Shown here: positions 40,379 through 48,978 of the stretch, one piece after another | Numbering within the stretch: position 1 is the first letter of the stretch | Layout of the letters: each line of letters opens with the position of its first letter | Origin: Streptomyces platensis | GTDB taxonomy: Bacteria; Actinomycetota; Actinomycetes; Streptomycetales; Streptomycetaceae | Length of the DNA stretch: 64,000 bases | NCBI RefSeq assembly: GCF_008704855.1 | Contig: NZ_CP023691.1 | Location: forward strand, 7,130,001-7,194,000 | Direction of reading: 5' to 3' | The notes under the pieces: model-generated | Seen by the model: the letters and a program-made list of their open reading frames with translations, nothing else | Told to the model about the DNA's origin: nothing | Database searches by the model: none | Made by a program: the position numbers and the translations under genes

Positions 40379-41425
40379 TCATATCAGGGTCAACTGGGTC
40401 GGTTCCGCGGGGTGGTGGGCCTCGTCGCCGGGGCTTCCGGCCGCTTCGGGAGCGGCGTCCGGCGGCGGGATCCGGCGGGCCTCGCCGGGCCGGGCGGGCC
40501 CGATGCCGTACTCCGCGGCGAGTTCATGCACCTGGCGGGTGATCCGGCGCTGGTACCACTTGGGGGCGTAGGCGCCGTCCGCGTACATCGTGGTGTAGCG
40601 CCGCACCAGATGCGGGTGATGCTGCCCCAGCCACGTCATGAACCATTCGCGGGCGCCGGGCCGCAGATGCAGCACCAGCGGGGTGACGGACCCGGCGCCG
40701 GCCTCCGCGATGGCCCGGACCGTGGCCCGCAGCTGGTCCGGCGCGTCCCCGAGGAACGGGATCACCGGCGCCATCAGCACACCGCACGGGATGCCGTGCG
40801 CGGTGAGCGTGCGCACCACGTCCAGCCGGCGGTCCGGGGCGGGGGTGCCGGGCTCGACCGTGCGCCACAGCTCGCGGTCCAGGAAGCCGACGGAGACCGA
40901 GATGCCGACGTCGGTGACCTCGGCGGCCTGCTGGAGCAGCGGCAGATCGCGCAGGATGAGCGTGCCCTTGGTGAGGATCGAGAACGGGTTGGCGTGATCG
41001 CGCAGGGCCTCGATGATGCCGGGCATCAGACGGTAGCGGCCCTCGGCGCGCTGATAGCAGTCGACGTTGGTGCCCATGGCTATGTGGTCACCGCGCCAGC
41101 GGCGCCCGGCCAGCTCGCGGCGCAGCAGCTCGGGGGCGTTGACCTTCACCACGATCTGCGAGTCGAAGTCCTGGCCGGTGTCCAGGTCGAGGTAGCTGTG
41201 CGTCTTGCGGGCGAAGCAGTAGACGCAGGCGTGGCTACAGCCGCGGTAGGGGTTCACGGTCCATTCGAACGGCATCCGGGAGGCGCCCGGGACACGGTTC
41301 ACGATCGAGCGGGCGCGCACCTCGTGGAAGGTGATCCCGCGGAACTCGGGGGTGTCGATCGTCCGGCTGACGACATCCGTGCCGAACAGCGCGGACGGGC
41401 TTTCGCCGAGATTGTCCCAGCGCAT
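40379..41425 (-). CDS. Radical SAM protein, Rv2578c-like
   Basis: 348 residues. The cluster motif is C-x3-C-x2-C at Cys63, Cys67 and Cys70 (GCSHACVYCF), the SplB-type spacing. N-terminal SRTIDTPEFRGITFHEV and MPFEWTVNPYRG match the actinobacterial Rv2578c family, whose function is unknown but is often linked to DNA damage. ATG 41425 has AAGGAGG four bases upstream, so the much longer open frame upstream is rejected. A perfect LexA box precedes it, indicating SOS induction. Confidence 0.9.
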   Translation of the reverse strand: MRWDNLGESPSALFGTDVVSRTIDTPEFRGITFHEVRARSIVNRVPGASRMPFEWTVNPYRGCSHACVYCFARKTHSYLDLDTGQDFDSQIVVKVNAPELLRRELAGRRWRGDHIAMGTNVDCYQRAEGRYRLMPGIIEALRDHANPFSILTKGTLILRDLPLLQQAAEVTDVGISVSVGFLDRELWRTVEPGTPAPDRRLDVVRTLTAHGIPCGVLMAPVIPFLGDAPDQLRATVRAIAEAGAGSVTPLVLHLRPGAREWFMTWLGQHHPHLVRRYTTMYADGAYAPKWYQRRITRQVHELAAEYGIGPARPGEARRIPPPDAAPEAAGSPGDEAHHPAEPTQLTLI

Positions 41426-41469
41426 CGGGCCTCCTTCTGGATCCTGCCGAGCCCCCGTTCGCCATAATA

Positions 41470-41481
41470 GAACAGATGTTC
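41470..41481. promoter_or_regulatory. LexA (SOS) box GAACAGATGTTC
   Basis: A perfect 12-bp palindrome fitting the GAAC-n4-GTTC consensus of Gram-positive and actinobacterial LexA, 45 bases upstream of the radical SAM start. On the minus strand it is followed at once by TATTAT, a good -10, so bound LexA would cover the promoter. Confidence 0.8.
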
Positions 41482-41582
41482 CCTTGCGGCTCGGCGGCCC
41501 TGAATTTGGGCGCGTCGCCGAGGGGTGGTTGGCTTGGCCGCGCATCGCAGGACCGGCAGCCGAGTACTGGAGGAAGACACAC

Positions 41583-42026
41583 ATGGGGCAGGTCGAGGCC
41601 ATCACGCAGCGCGAGATCGCGGCGGACCCGGAGGACGTGTTCGACGCGCTCGCCGACTACTCCGGCACGCGTCCGCAGCTGCTGCCCGAGCACTTCAGCG
41701 AGTACGAGGTCCGCGAGGGCGGCGACGGCAAGGGCACCCTCGTCCACTGGAAGCTCCAGGCCACGAGCAAGCGGGTGCGCGACTGTCTGCTGGAGGTCGA
41801 CGAGCCGACCGACGGCCAGCTCGTGGAGAAGGACCGCAACTCCTCGATGGTGACCACCTGGGTCGTCACCCCGGCCGGTGAGCGGCGCGCCAAGGTCGTC
41901 GTCACCACCACCTGGCAGGGCGCCGGCGGTATCGGCGGCTTCTTCGAGCGGACCTTCGCCCCCAAGGGACTCGGCCGGATCTACGACACCCTGCTGGCCA
42001 ACCTCGCCGCCCACGTGGAGAAGTGA
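41583..42026 (+). CDS. SRPBCC-family protein
   Basis: 147 residues of START/polyketide-cyclase-like fold: ITQREIAADPEDVFDALADY at the N-terminus, central beta strands (KGTLVHWKLQATSKRVRD; SMVTTWVVTPAG) and a C-terminal helix GLGRIYDTLLANLAAHVEK. The fold makes a hydrophobic cavity for lipids or other small ligands; the ligand is not known. ATG 41583 follows GGAGGAAG. It is divergent from the radical SAM gene and may share the LexA-controlled intergenic region. Confidence 0.85.
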   Translation: MGQVEAITQREIAADPEDVFDALADYSGTRPQLLPEHFSEYEVREGGDGKGTLVHWKLQATSKRVRDCLLEVDEPTDGQLVEKDRNSSMVTTWVVTPAGERRAKVVVTTTWQGAGGIGGFFERTFAPKGLGRIYDTLLANLAAHVEK

Positions 42027-42278
42027 GCCGCAATCACTTCCGTCACCCGGCATGCATGCCGTCACACTCACCGGTTCGGGTGGTTTCCGCTGAACCGAAG
42101 TGTGCGGCCCGCCGGAGCACTTCGGTACGGAAAGCCCTGATGGGAGCCCAATAGGCGTCCCGGGCACCGCACTTGACGTCCGGTCCCGCCCCGCCCGTAC
42201 CCCTTTGCCGCGCTTGAACCGTGTTGTCGCCCAATGCGAGAACTTGGGCGGCAACAGGCGTGACGAGGGGAGCAGCAC

Positions 42279-45005
42279 GTGGGCGGGACCACCCTGGGCG
42301 AGCGGGTCGAGCGAACCGATCCGCCCGTATCCGGTGCGGCCATGGGGCCGGCACCGGCACCCGAACCGGCTTCGCATACGGGTCCGGCTCCGGCCTCACG
42401 TCCGGCTCCGAAGCCGGCTCCGGCTCCGAGCCCGGCTTCTTCGGCTTCGAAATCGGCTCCCGCGCTGAGCCCGGCGCCGGGCCCGGCTCCGGCCGCGAGC
42501 GCCGAGCCGGTGGAGCCGGGCACCCGTGCGCCGGTCCCGGTCAGCTCCCGCCGCACCCGTCTGGTCTTCGCCGGCCTGATGCCGGCGCTGCTGCTCGCGG
42601 CCCTCGGTCAGACCGTCGTCGCCACCGCGCTCCCGGAGATCGTCGGTGAGCTGCCCGGTCCGGGCGCGATGTCCTGGGTGGTGACCTCCTACCTGCTCGC
42701 CTCGGCCCTCGGACTGCCGCTCCACGGCAAGCTCGGCGACCACTTCGGCCGGAAGCCCGCCTTCCTCTTCGCCCTGCTCCTCTTCACCGCCGGCTCGGCG
42801 CTGGCCGGCTGGTCCCGCACCCTGGACGAACTGATCGCCTTCCGGGCCGTCCAGGGCGTGGGTGGCGGCGGACTGATCATCGGCGTCCTGGCGATCGTCG
42901 CCGACGTCGTCCCGCCACGGGCCCGCGGCCGCTCCATGGGCCTGATCGGTGCCGCCTTCGGTCTCGCCGCCGTCGTCGGCCCCCTGATCGGCGGTTTCTG
43001 CATCGACCATGCCTCCTGGCGCTGGTGCTTCTCGCTCAATGTCCCGTTCGGTGCGCCGGCGTTCCTGGTCATCGCCTGTGCGCGGAAGCTGCCCCGGCCC
43101 GCGCGGCGCGGCCGGCCGGACATCGCCGGGGCGCTGCTGCTCGCCGCGTTCTCCATCTGCCTGGTCCTGCTGGCCAGTTGGGGCGGTACCACCTACGCCT
43201 GGGACTCGCGGGTCGTCCTCGGCCTCGGCGCCGGTGCGCTCGGCACCGCCCTGCTGTTCCTGGCGGTCGAGTACTTCGCCGCCGCACCGCTGATCCCGCT
43301 GCGGCTGTTCCGCGATGCGGTCTTCCCCGTCACCGGCCTGGTCGGCGCCGCCGTCGGCATCGCGCTCTTCGGCGCCGCCGGCTATCTGCCGACCTTCCTC
43401 CAGAGCGTCGACGGTGCCACGGCCACCGAGTCCGGGCTGCTGATGCTGCCCCTGCTGGGCGGCATCGTGATCGCCTCCCTCGTCTCCGGCCAACTCATCA
43501 GCAGGACCGGCCACTACAGGGCCTTCCCGGTCCTGGGGTGCGCGATGGCCGTGGTGGGGATGTGGCTGCTGGCGCGGATGCAACAGGACACCGCGCGGGC
43601 GGACTTCAGCCTCTGGACGGGCCTCCTCGGCCTCGGTATCGGCTGTGTCCTGCCGGTGCTGGTGCTCGCCGTGCGGAACTCCGTACGCGCCGCCGGCCCC
43701 GGCACCGCGACCGGCGCCCATACCTGCTTCCGGCGGATCGGCGGCAGCGTCGGTGCGGCTCTCTTCGGCATCCTCCTCGCCGACCGGCTGGCCCGCCGGC
43801 TCGACGGCCGGCCGGCGTCGGCGCAGCTGCCCGGTCCGGAGTCGATCACCCCGCAACTGCTGCGTGCGCTGCCCGCCTCGCTGCGCGACAGCTCTCTCGC
43901 CGCGTACGCGGACGCCATGCCAACGATCTTCGTCTACCTCGTGCCGGTGCTCGTCCTGGGCCTTGTGCTCGCCTTCTTCCTGAAAGAGAAACCCCTGGTG
44001 TCCCACGCCCCTCATGCTCCGCAGGCCACTCCGTCCCCGCAGACGTCGTACGGCGACCCGGCCGACCCCACCGCCGTACCGCAGGCGCGTAGCGCTCCGG
44101 ACCCGGCCGCCGTCAACTCTCCTGACTCCGGCGCCTCTTATGCCCGCGCGCACAGCTATGCCGCCAACGGACACGCCGCCAGCGGACACACCCCCAATGG
44201 ACGCACCCCCCATGGACACGCCGCCAACCGACACGCCACCGCCATGGCCGGCCTCCCGGTCTGCGGCACCGTCCAGCACCACGACGGCAGCATCGTGCCG
44301 CGCGCCGCGCTCACCCTCATCGATGTCGCCGGCCGGCAGATCGGCCGCGGTGCCACCGGAGAGGACGGCCGGTACGCGCTGAGCACACCGGGCGCCGGCT
44401 CCTATGTGCTGATCGCGGCGGCGGGCGGCCATCAGCCGCAGGCGGTCACCGTCACCGTCGGCGAACGGCCGGTCGAGCTGGATGTGGTGCTCGGCGGCGC
44501 GGGTCGGCTGGCGGGCACCGTCACCACCGCCGACGGCACCCCCGTACGCGATGCCATGGTCACCCTCACCGATGTACGCGGCGAGGTCGTCGCCACCACC
44601 CGCAGCGGACGCGAAGGCGGCTATGTCATCGGGGAGTTGGTGGCCGGTGAGTACACCCTGGCGTCCAGCGCCCCGGCGTTCCGGCCCGCCGCGCTGCCGG
44701 TGACCGTCCAGGCATCCCGGGAGACCCGCCAGGACATCGAACTCGCCGGTGGCGCGGTGCTCCGCGGGACCGTACGGGCCGGCGGCGGACGCCCCGTCGA
44801 GGACGCCAGGGTCACCCTGCTGGACGCCGCCGGCAACGTCGTCGACACCGCGACCACCGGGCCGGACGGGCTGTTCCGCTTCGTGGATCTGTCGGCCGGC
44901 GAGTACACCGTCATCGCCGCCGGATACCCGCCGGTGGCCACCGTCCTCCAGGTCGCCGGCGGCGGCCGCACCGAACGCGACCTCCAACTGGGGCACGAGG
45001 ACTGA
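42279..45005 (+). CDS. MFS (DHA2-type) exporter fused to three carboxypeptidase-regulatory-like domains
   Basis: 908 residues. Residues 1-90 are a Pro/Ala-rich low-complexity tail (repeats of PAPAP and PASS). About 97-570 is a 14-helix drug:proton antiporter: GQTVVATALPEIVGEL, LGDHFGRKPAF in loop 2-3, and GPLIGGF. A disordered linker with GHAxNG-like repeats (570-655) leads to three successive ~85-residue beta-sandwich repeats of the CarboxypepD_reg/CnaB-like kind (CGTVQHHDGSIVPRAALTL; LAGTVTTADGTPVRDAMVTL; LRGTVRAGGGRPVEDARVTL). GTG 42279 follows GAGGGG. DHA2 exporters rarely carry such domains; they may bind substrate or a partner. Cargo unknown. Confidence 0.85.
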   Translation: MGGTTLGERVERTDPPVSGAAMGPAPAPEPASHTGPAPASRPAPKPAPAPSPASSASKSAPALSPAPGPAPAASAEPVEPGTRAPVPVSSRRTRLVFAGLMPALLLAALGQTVVATALPEIVGELPGPGAMSWVVTSYLLASALGLPLHGKLGDHFGRKPAFLFALLLFTAGSALAGWSRTLDELIAFRAVQGVGGGGLIIGVLAIVADVVPPRARGRSMGLIGAAFGLAAVVGPLIGGFCIDHASWRWCFSLNVPFGAPAFLVIACARKLPRPARRGRPDIAGALLLAAFSICLVLLASWGGTTYAWDSRVVLGLGAGALGTALLFLAVEYFAAAPLIPLRLFRDAVFPVTGLVGAAVGIALFGAAGYLPTFLQSVDGATATESGLLMLPLLGGIVIASLVSGQLISRTGHYRAFPVLGCAMAVVGMWLLARMQQDTARADFSLWTGLLGLGIGCVLPVLVLAVRNSVRAAGPGTATGAHTCFRRIGGSVGAALFGILLADRLARRLDGRPASAQLPGPESITPQLLRALPASLRDSSLAAYADAMPTIFVYLVPVLVLGLVLAFFLKEKPLVSHAPHAPQATPSPQTSYGDPADPTAVPQARSAPDPAAVNSPDSGASYARAHSYAANGHAASGHTPNGRTPHGHAANRHATAMAGLPVCGTVQHHDGSIVPRAALTLIDVAGRQIGRGATGEDGRYALSTPGAGSYVLIAAAGGHQPQAVTVTVGERPVELDVVLGGAGRLAGTVTTADGTPVRDAMVTLTDVRGEVVATTRSGREGGYVIGELVAGEYTLASSAPAFRPAALPVTVQASRETRQDIELAGGAVLRGTVRAGGGRPVEDARVTLLDAAGNVVDTATTGPDGLFRFVDLSAGEYTVIAAGYPPVATVLQVAGGGRTERDLQLGHED

Positions 45006-45046
45006 ACGGACGCCGGCAGTGGGCGCCGGACCGCGATTTGCTGACG

Positions 45047-45283
45047 CTGCGTCACATGCGCTTGTCGCCAAGGGAGATGGTGTGTGGATGCCGTCCCCTG
45101 ATCGCCGGGAAGAGCATCGTGCAGGACGCCGGGAAGGCCGCGGCCCGCGCCCGCACCTTGCGCGAGAGCACCGTGGAGATCTGGCCGGAGGCCTCCCACG
45201 CGATCAACGGGGAGTACCCGGCGCGGCTCGCGGAACGGGTGCACGCCTTTCTCGACGGGGTGCACGAACACCGTCAGGGCTGA
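45047..45283 (+). pseudogene. C-terminal remnant of an alpha/beta hydrolase
   Basis: The frame reads PLIAGKSIVQDAGKAAARAR and TVEIWPEASHAINGEYPARL, ending VHAFLDGV. This matches the last ~65 residues of alpha/beta hydrolases, including the catalytic-His segment (ASHAI). The Ser and Asp parts and the ribosome site are missing, so this is a truncated relic. It overlaps the end of the convergent methyltransferase gene by 10 bases. Confidence 0.6.
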
Positions 45284-46203
45284 CCCGTAAGAGAGGCAGG
45301 GGCCGTGCCGAAACGCAGCTTGGTGATCAGCGGGCGGTCGGTGCGGAGCAGGGGCACGGCCGCGGCGCAGGGAGCGAGATGGCCGAGGAAGCCGCGGCCC
45401 CTGGGGAGCGGCACCTCGGACACCTCGCTGATCGCCGGATGGGCCTGCCACAGCTGCTTCCGGTCGGCCGCGTCCATGCCCCAGGGCATCGGGGGCAGCC
45501 GATGGCCACCGGGTCCCTTCGCGCGGGTGCGGGCGCTGAACCGCCGCGAGACGGTGTCGAACAGCATCATCCCGCCGGGGAACGCATCGGCGCAGGCGGC
45601 GATCAGCCGGGTCACCTGTGCGGGCTGGAGATACATCAGCAGCCCCTGCGCGGTCACCAGGACGCCGCGCGAGGGATCGATGCCCGCCATCCATTGGCTG
45701 TCGCGGGCGTCGCAGGCCACCAGGCGCTGCCGCGCCCCGTGGGGCAGCAGGCGCCGCCGCAGCGCCAACGGGGCATCGAGGTCGACGGTCACCCACTGGG
45801 CCCGGCCGTTGTCCACCCGCCAGAACTGGGTCTCCAGGCCCTCGCCGAGAGCGACCACGGTGCCGTCCGGACAGTCGGCGAGAAACGCGCGCACCACGCC
45901 GTCGAATCCGAGGGCCCGCAGGGCGACGGCTTGCGCCAGCCAGGGCCGGGCGGCGCCCAGCCGCTCCTGGAAGGGGAATTCGATCTCGGTGACGAGCTGT
46001 ACGGCGCGTGGATCGGGCAGCACCGTGTCCGGGCGGGCGGCCTCGGCGGCGCGGTGATGGAGCGTCCACAACGCCGTTTCGGGCACGCCCTCCAGGTCTG
46101 CCTTGACGCGGCCTGGCACTGAGTTCCTCCCGGAGTGCGGTGTGGGCTGGTGAGCCGGCGGCGGGTACGCCTGCCGGACCAGCGGCTGCACGGTCTCGCT
46201 CAT
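45274..46203 (-). CDS. Leucine-carboxyl-methyltransferase-family O-methyltransferase
   Basis: 309 residues of the LCM/PPM1-type SAM-dependent methyltransferase family found in many polyketide clusters: LVTEIEFPFQERLGAARPWL, the motif GTVVALGEGLETQFWRVD for SAM binding, VTVDLDAPLALRRRLL and GLLMYLQPAQVTRLI. It methylates a carboxylate or hydroxyl of a small molecule; substrate unknown. The N-terminal 30 residues are low complexity. No polyketide genes adjoin. It converges on the hydrolase remnant. Confidence 0.85.
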   Translation of the reverse strand: MSETVQPLVRQAYPPPAHQPTPHSGRNSVPGRVKADLEGVPETALWTLHHRAAEAARPDTVLPDPRAVQLVTEIEFPFQERLGAARPWLAQAVALRALGFDGVVRAFLADCPDGTVVALGEGLETQFWRVDNGRAQWVTVDLDAPLALRRRLLPHGARQRLVACDARDSQWMAGIDPSRGVLVTAQGLLMYLQPAQVTRLIAACADAFPGGMMLFDTVSRRFSARTRAKGPGGHRLPPMPWGMDAADRKQLWQAHPAISEVSEVPLPRGRGFLGHLAPCAAAVPLLRTDRPLITKLRFGTAPASLTGQP

Positions 46204-46602
46204 GCGGCGTTGATATCCCGGACCCGTCCCGTACGGGGCCGTTCGGGGTGCCGGTCACCCGGGGGAGTGCAAAGTCGTACCGCTCCCTCGGACAGCGAAG
46301 CGGTACGAGCACGGCCGGATGCGGACGGCGCGCCTCGCCGGCAACGCGTCCGTCCAACCAACAGCCCCTGCACGGGCGGCGCGTAGGACCTCCGCCGCGG
46401 GTTGCCCGGGGAATCCGCCGCGGAAACAAGGGGGATGGGGGTGTCATGGTGGCAGCGGCGCGATGGCTGCCGACTTCACCGCTGGTACGGGGACTGGACC
46501 GGCTATCCCTTCGTCACGCTGATCGGTGCCAACGGCCGTCTGCCGCACGGCTTCCCGGCGGCCGCGTACGCCGCCACCCGCCCGACCCCGTCGGGCCGGA
46601 GG
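46204..46602. other. Intergenic stretch with a possible decayed gene
   Basis: 399 bases. A plus-strand frame around 46441-46600 reads WYGDWTGYPFVTLIGANGRL, faintly like the conserved GYP-x-V/L segment of secreted DUF4232 proteins, but without a start, signal peptide or the rest of the domain. I see no other coding signal. Confidence 0.25.
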
Positions 46603-47478
46603 TCAGTGCGTCAGATCGCGGTGGATGACCCGGGCGGCGCGTTCGACGGTGGTCACACCGTCGTCCATGGTGTGGCTGCCGGTGGAGAGGACGGCCATGC
46701 CGTAGTCGTTCCCGTGGCCGTTGAAGGTGCCGACGCTGTTCACCCGCCAGCCGTTGGTCTTGCGCGGCAGCCAGCCGTTCTTGACGTGTACGGAGGCGCC
46801 GTCGGGGGCACCGGCCGGGACACCCCAGCGCTGGTCGGGGACGACCTGGTGCATCAGGTCGAGGGCGTAGCCGCGGGAGGCGGCGGTGAGCACGCGGTTG
46901 TCCGTGGTGAGCAGCTCCATCAGTTTGAGCTGGTCACCGGCGGTGATCTGGGTGAGACCCCAGGCGCCGTGCGGGCCGGGGACGGTGTGCCGCATACCGG
47001 CCAGGGACAGGAAGTGCTGGACGCCGGCCGGGCGGACCCGGCGCCAGAGCGCGGTGGTCGCGTCGTTGTCCGACTTGGTGATCATGGCGGTGGTGAGCCG
47101 CACCTCGTGCGGGGTCAGCTTGCGGTGCGCCTCCTCGGTCTGCCGCAGCAGGGCCGCGAGCACCGTGACCTTCACCACACTCGCCGAGTCGAAGTGGGCG
47201 CCGGCCTGGAACTCGCAGTGGGTCCGGGTGCGCCGGTCGTAGATCGCCAGCGCCGAGGCGCCCTCCCGCCCGTGGAGGGCGTCGGCGATGTCCTGGGACA
47301 GTGCGGGCGCCAGGCCCGGCTGCTGCGAGGTGCACACGACCTTGGAGCCGTCCACCGGCGTGCTGGCGGAGCCGGCCGCGGCCGGGGTCGCCGTGGTGAG
47401 CACCGTGAGCAGCGATCCGGCAGCCACGACCGCGGCCAGCCCGCGGCGTGCGCAGGTCGATATGCGTGATCCGTGCAT
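46603..47478 (-). CDS. Secreted beta-lactamase-fold serine hydrolase
   Basis: 291 residues with a Sec signal peptide (hydrophobic residues 13-30, cleavage near TPAAAG). The class A pattern is present: S-x-x-K at Ser100-Lys103 (SASVVK), S-D-N in KSDND and K-N-G in HVKNGW in place of K-T-G. Class A enzymes usually carry E166-x-x-L-N, which I cannot place with confidence, so beta-lactamase activity is uncertain; a D,D-peptidase or esterase-like role is possible. ATG 47478. It stands alone between an intergenic stretch and the PucR regulator. Confidence 0.85.
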   Translation of the reverse strand: MHGSRISTCARRGLAAVVAAGSLLTVLTTATPAAAGSASTPVDGSKVVCTSQQPGLAPALSQDIADALHGREGASALAIYDRRTRTHCEFQAGAHFDSASVVKVTVLAALLRQTEEAHRKLTPHEVRLTTAMITKSDNDATTALWRRVRPAGVQHFLSLAGMRHTVPGPHGAWGLTQITAGDQLKLMELLTTDNRVLTAASRGYALDLMHQVVPDQRWGVPAGAPDGASVHVKNGWLPRKTNGWRVNSVGTFNGHGNDYGMAVLSTGSHTMDDGVTTVERAARVIHRDLTH

Positions 47479-47720
47479 GGAGGTGGTGTCCTGTCCCGCT
47501 GTGTATCGGAGGCTGTGCCGTCGGGCGGCCGGCCTCGTGCGACCGGCGCTGCCGGGTCACCGCGGCCGTGCGGCCGGCCGGTGTCCCGCTTCATGGGTCT
47601 CGGCGACGATACGTGGCGGGGGTGGGGGCACCCCGGGCGAGATGGGTAGTTTGTCCGTATTTGTGGGGTGGGTTCCGAGTGTGAGATTCGCCAAAATCAC
47701 GGGCGAATCCGGGCATGCTG

Positions 47721-48605
47721 CTAGCGGCGTGGCAGGGCCTTGCGGGGGTTGGGGGCGGCGCGCGGTCGGCGGGTGGCGGCCGCCCGGCGCCGGCGGGTGG
47801 CCGCCATCAGCTGGCGGCTGCGGAGGGCCATCTCGATCTCGAAGCGGGTCCGCGGGTCCCGGAGGCGGGCGCCGAACAGCTTCTCCAGCTGGCGCATCCG
47901 GTAGCGGACCGTCTGCGGGTGGATGCTGAGCGCCTTGGCCACCTCCGGAGCGCCCATGCCGCCGAGCCAGGCGAGCAGGGTGGCCTCCAGGCGCTCGCAC
48001 CGCTCCGGCGTGAGTCCCGCGAGCGGGCGCAGTCGGCGGGCGATCAGGGTGTGGGTCAGCGACTCGTCCTGGAGGAGGACGAGCGAGGAGAGGTGGTCGT
48101 CGACGAACACCACTCCGGCCTCGGGGCCGTCGTGCGCGGACGCCAGGTCCAGCAGCCGGGTCGCGGCGCGTACCGAGGAGGAGGCCTCCGCCGGCGGCAC
48201 CGCATGGCCGACCACCGCGGCGCGATGGCGCAGGACGCCCTTCAGCCTGGCCCGGCCGCTCTTGCCGTCGGCCAGTGACGCGGGGATCAGCAGACCCGGC
48301 GGTTCGCCCGGTGCGCTGACGAGGCAGTCGCCCAGCGCGGACGCCACCAGATGGATATCGGTGTCGGTGCGCAGCATGACCGCGCGCACCTTCTCGGGCA
48401 GTGGACGGCCGGACCGCAACACGTCCTCGATCAGCCGGGCCACCTGCTGGTGACCGCCTCGCTCGATGACTTCCTTGAAGCTCGGGTTGCGATCGCAAAG
48501 AGACTGCGCGATCAGTTCGGTCAAGATCGCGAGTTGGCCTTCGCTGTCGGCTCGGGTGTCACCGCATTGCGGTAACCGGACGCCATTGAGTGCCTCGCTC
48601 ACCAT
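47721..48605 (-). CDS. PucR-family transcriptional regulator
   Basis: 294 residues. A C-terminal PucR HTH (LLAWLGGMGAPEVAKALSIH, PQTVRYRMRQLEKLFGARL) at ~210-255 is preceded by a GGDEF-like sensing domain (LLIPASLADGKSGRARL; AATRLLDLASAHDG). The last 30 residues are a basic Arg/Ala tail. Such regulators activate purine, amino acid or peptide catabolism. It is divergent from the four-gene peptidase operon, 373 bases apart, and is the obvious candidate controller. Confidence 0.87.
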   Translation of the reverse strand: MVSEALNGVRLPQCGDTRADSEGQLAILTELIAQSLCDRNPSFKEVIERGGHQQVARLIEDVLRSGRPLPEKVRAVMLRTDTDIHLVASALGDCLVSAPGEPPGLLIPASLADGKSGRARLKGVLRHRAAVVGHAVPPAEASSSVRAATRLLDLASAHDGPEAGVVFVDDHLSSLVLLQDESLTHTLIARRLRPLAGLTPERCERLEATLLAWLGGMGAPEVAKALSIHPQTVRYRMRQLEKLFGARLRDPRTRFEIEMALRSRQLMAATRRRRAAATRRPRAAPNPRKALPRR

Positions 48606-48978
48606 TCTTGCCTCTGTTTCCTTGCGTGGGAAGCTGGTCCGGCCTGTTGTACCTCACCTGGCATGTGCCGTCGGCAGCTGACAGAACTCGTTCAGAAGTC
48701 CTTACGGATTCCGTCGGAAGTCCTTCCGCTTTGCGACAGAAACTGTGCGAGATGCGGTGGGGGACGAGCGTACCCCCAGCTTCCGCTTGGAAGGAATCGT
48801 GGTGCTGAGATGAAGAAGTCGTGCTGTTGGCCACAACAGGGCAGCCCTGGAAGGTGCCGGACGGGGCGTCAGGCCGAGAGCCCTGGTTAGGCTGGGCAAG
48901 CCGTTCGGGATCACCGAAACTGGGGGACCGGGCGACATCGGGTGTCGTGCGTACCGCCCCCTAGCTGCGACGGGACTG
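48606..48978. promoter_or_regulatory. Divergent control region with GAAGTCCTT direct repeats
   Basis: Between pucR and the M55 gene. GAAGTCCTTACG (48695-48706) and GAAGTCCTTCCG (48717-48728) are spaced 22 bases, two helical turns. The second lies in GGAAG-T-CCTTCC, a near-palindrome. This is a plausible PucR operator. No ORF is supported here. Confidence 0.5.

Noticed and set aside
40379..41605. Longer 408-residue version of the radical SAM protein
   Set aside because: ATG 41425 has a strong AAGGAGG and the extra N-terminus would read through the LexA box and promoter.
42396..45071. Minus-strand open frame of 891 codons
   Set aside because: Antisense to the MFS fusion gene. Composition is Gly/Arg/Glu-rich with no recognisable fold, and there is no ribosome site.
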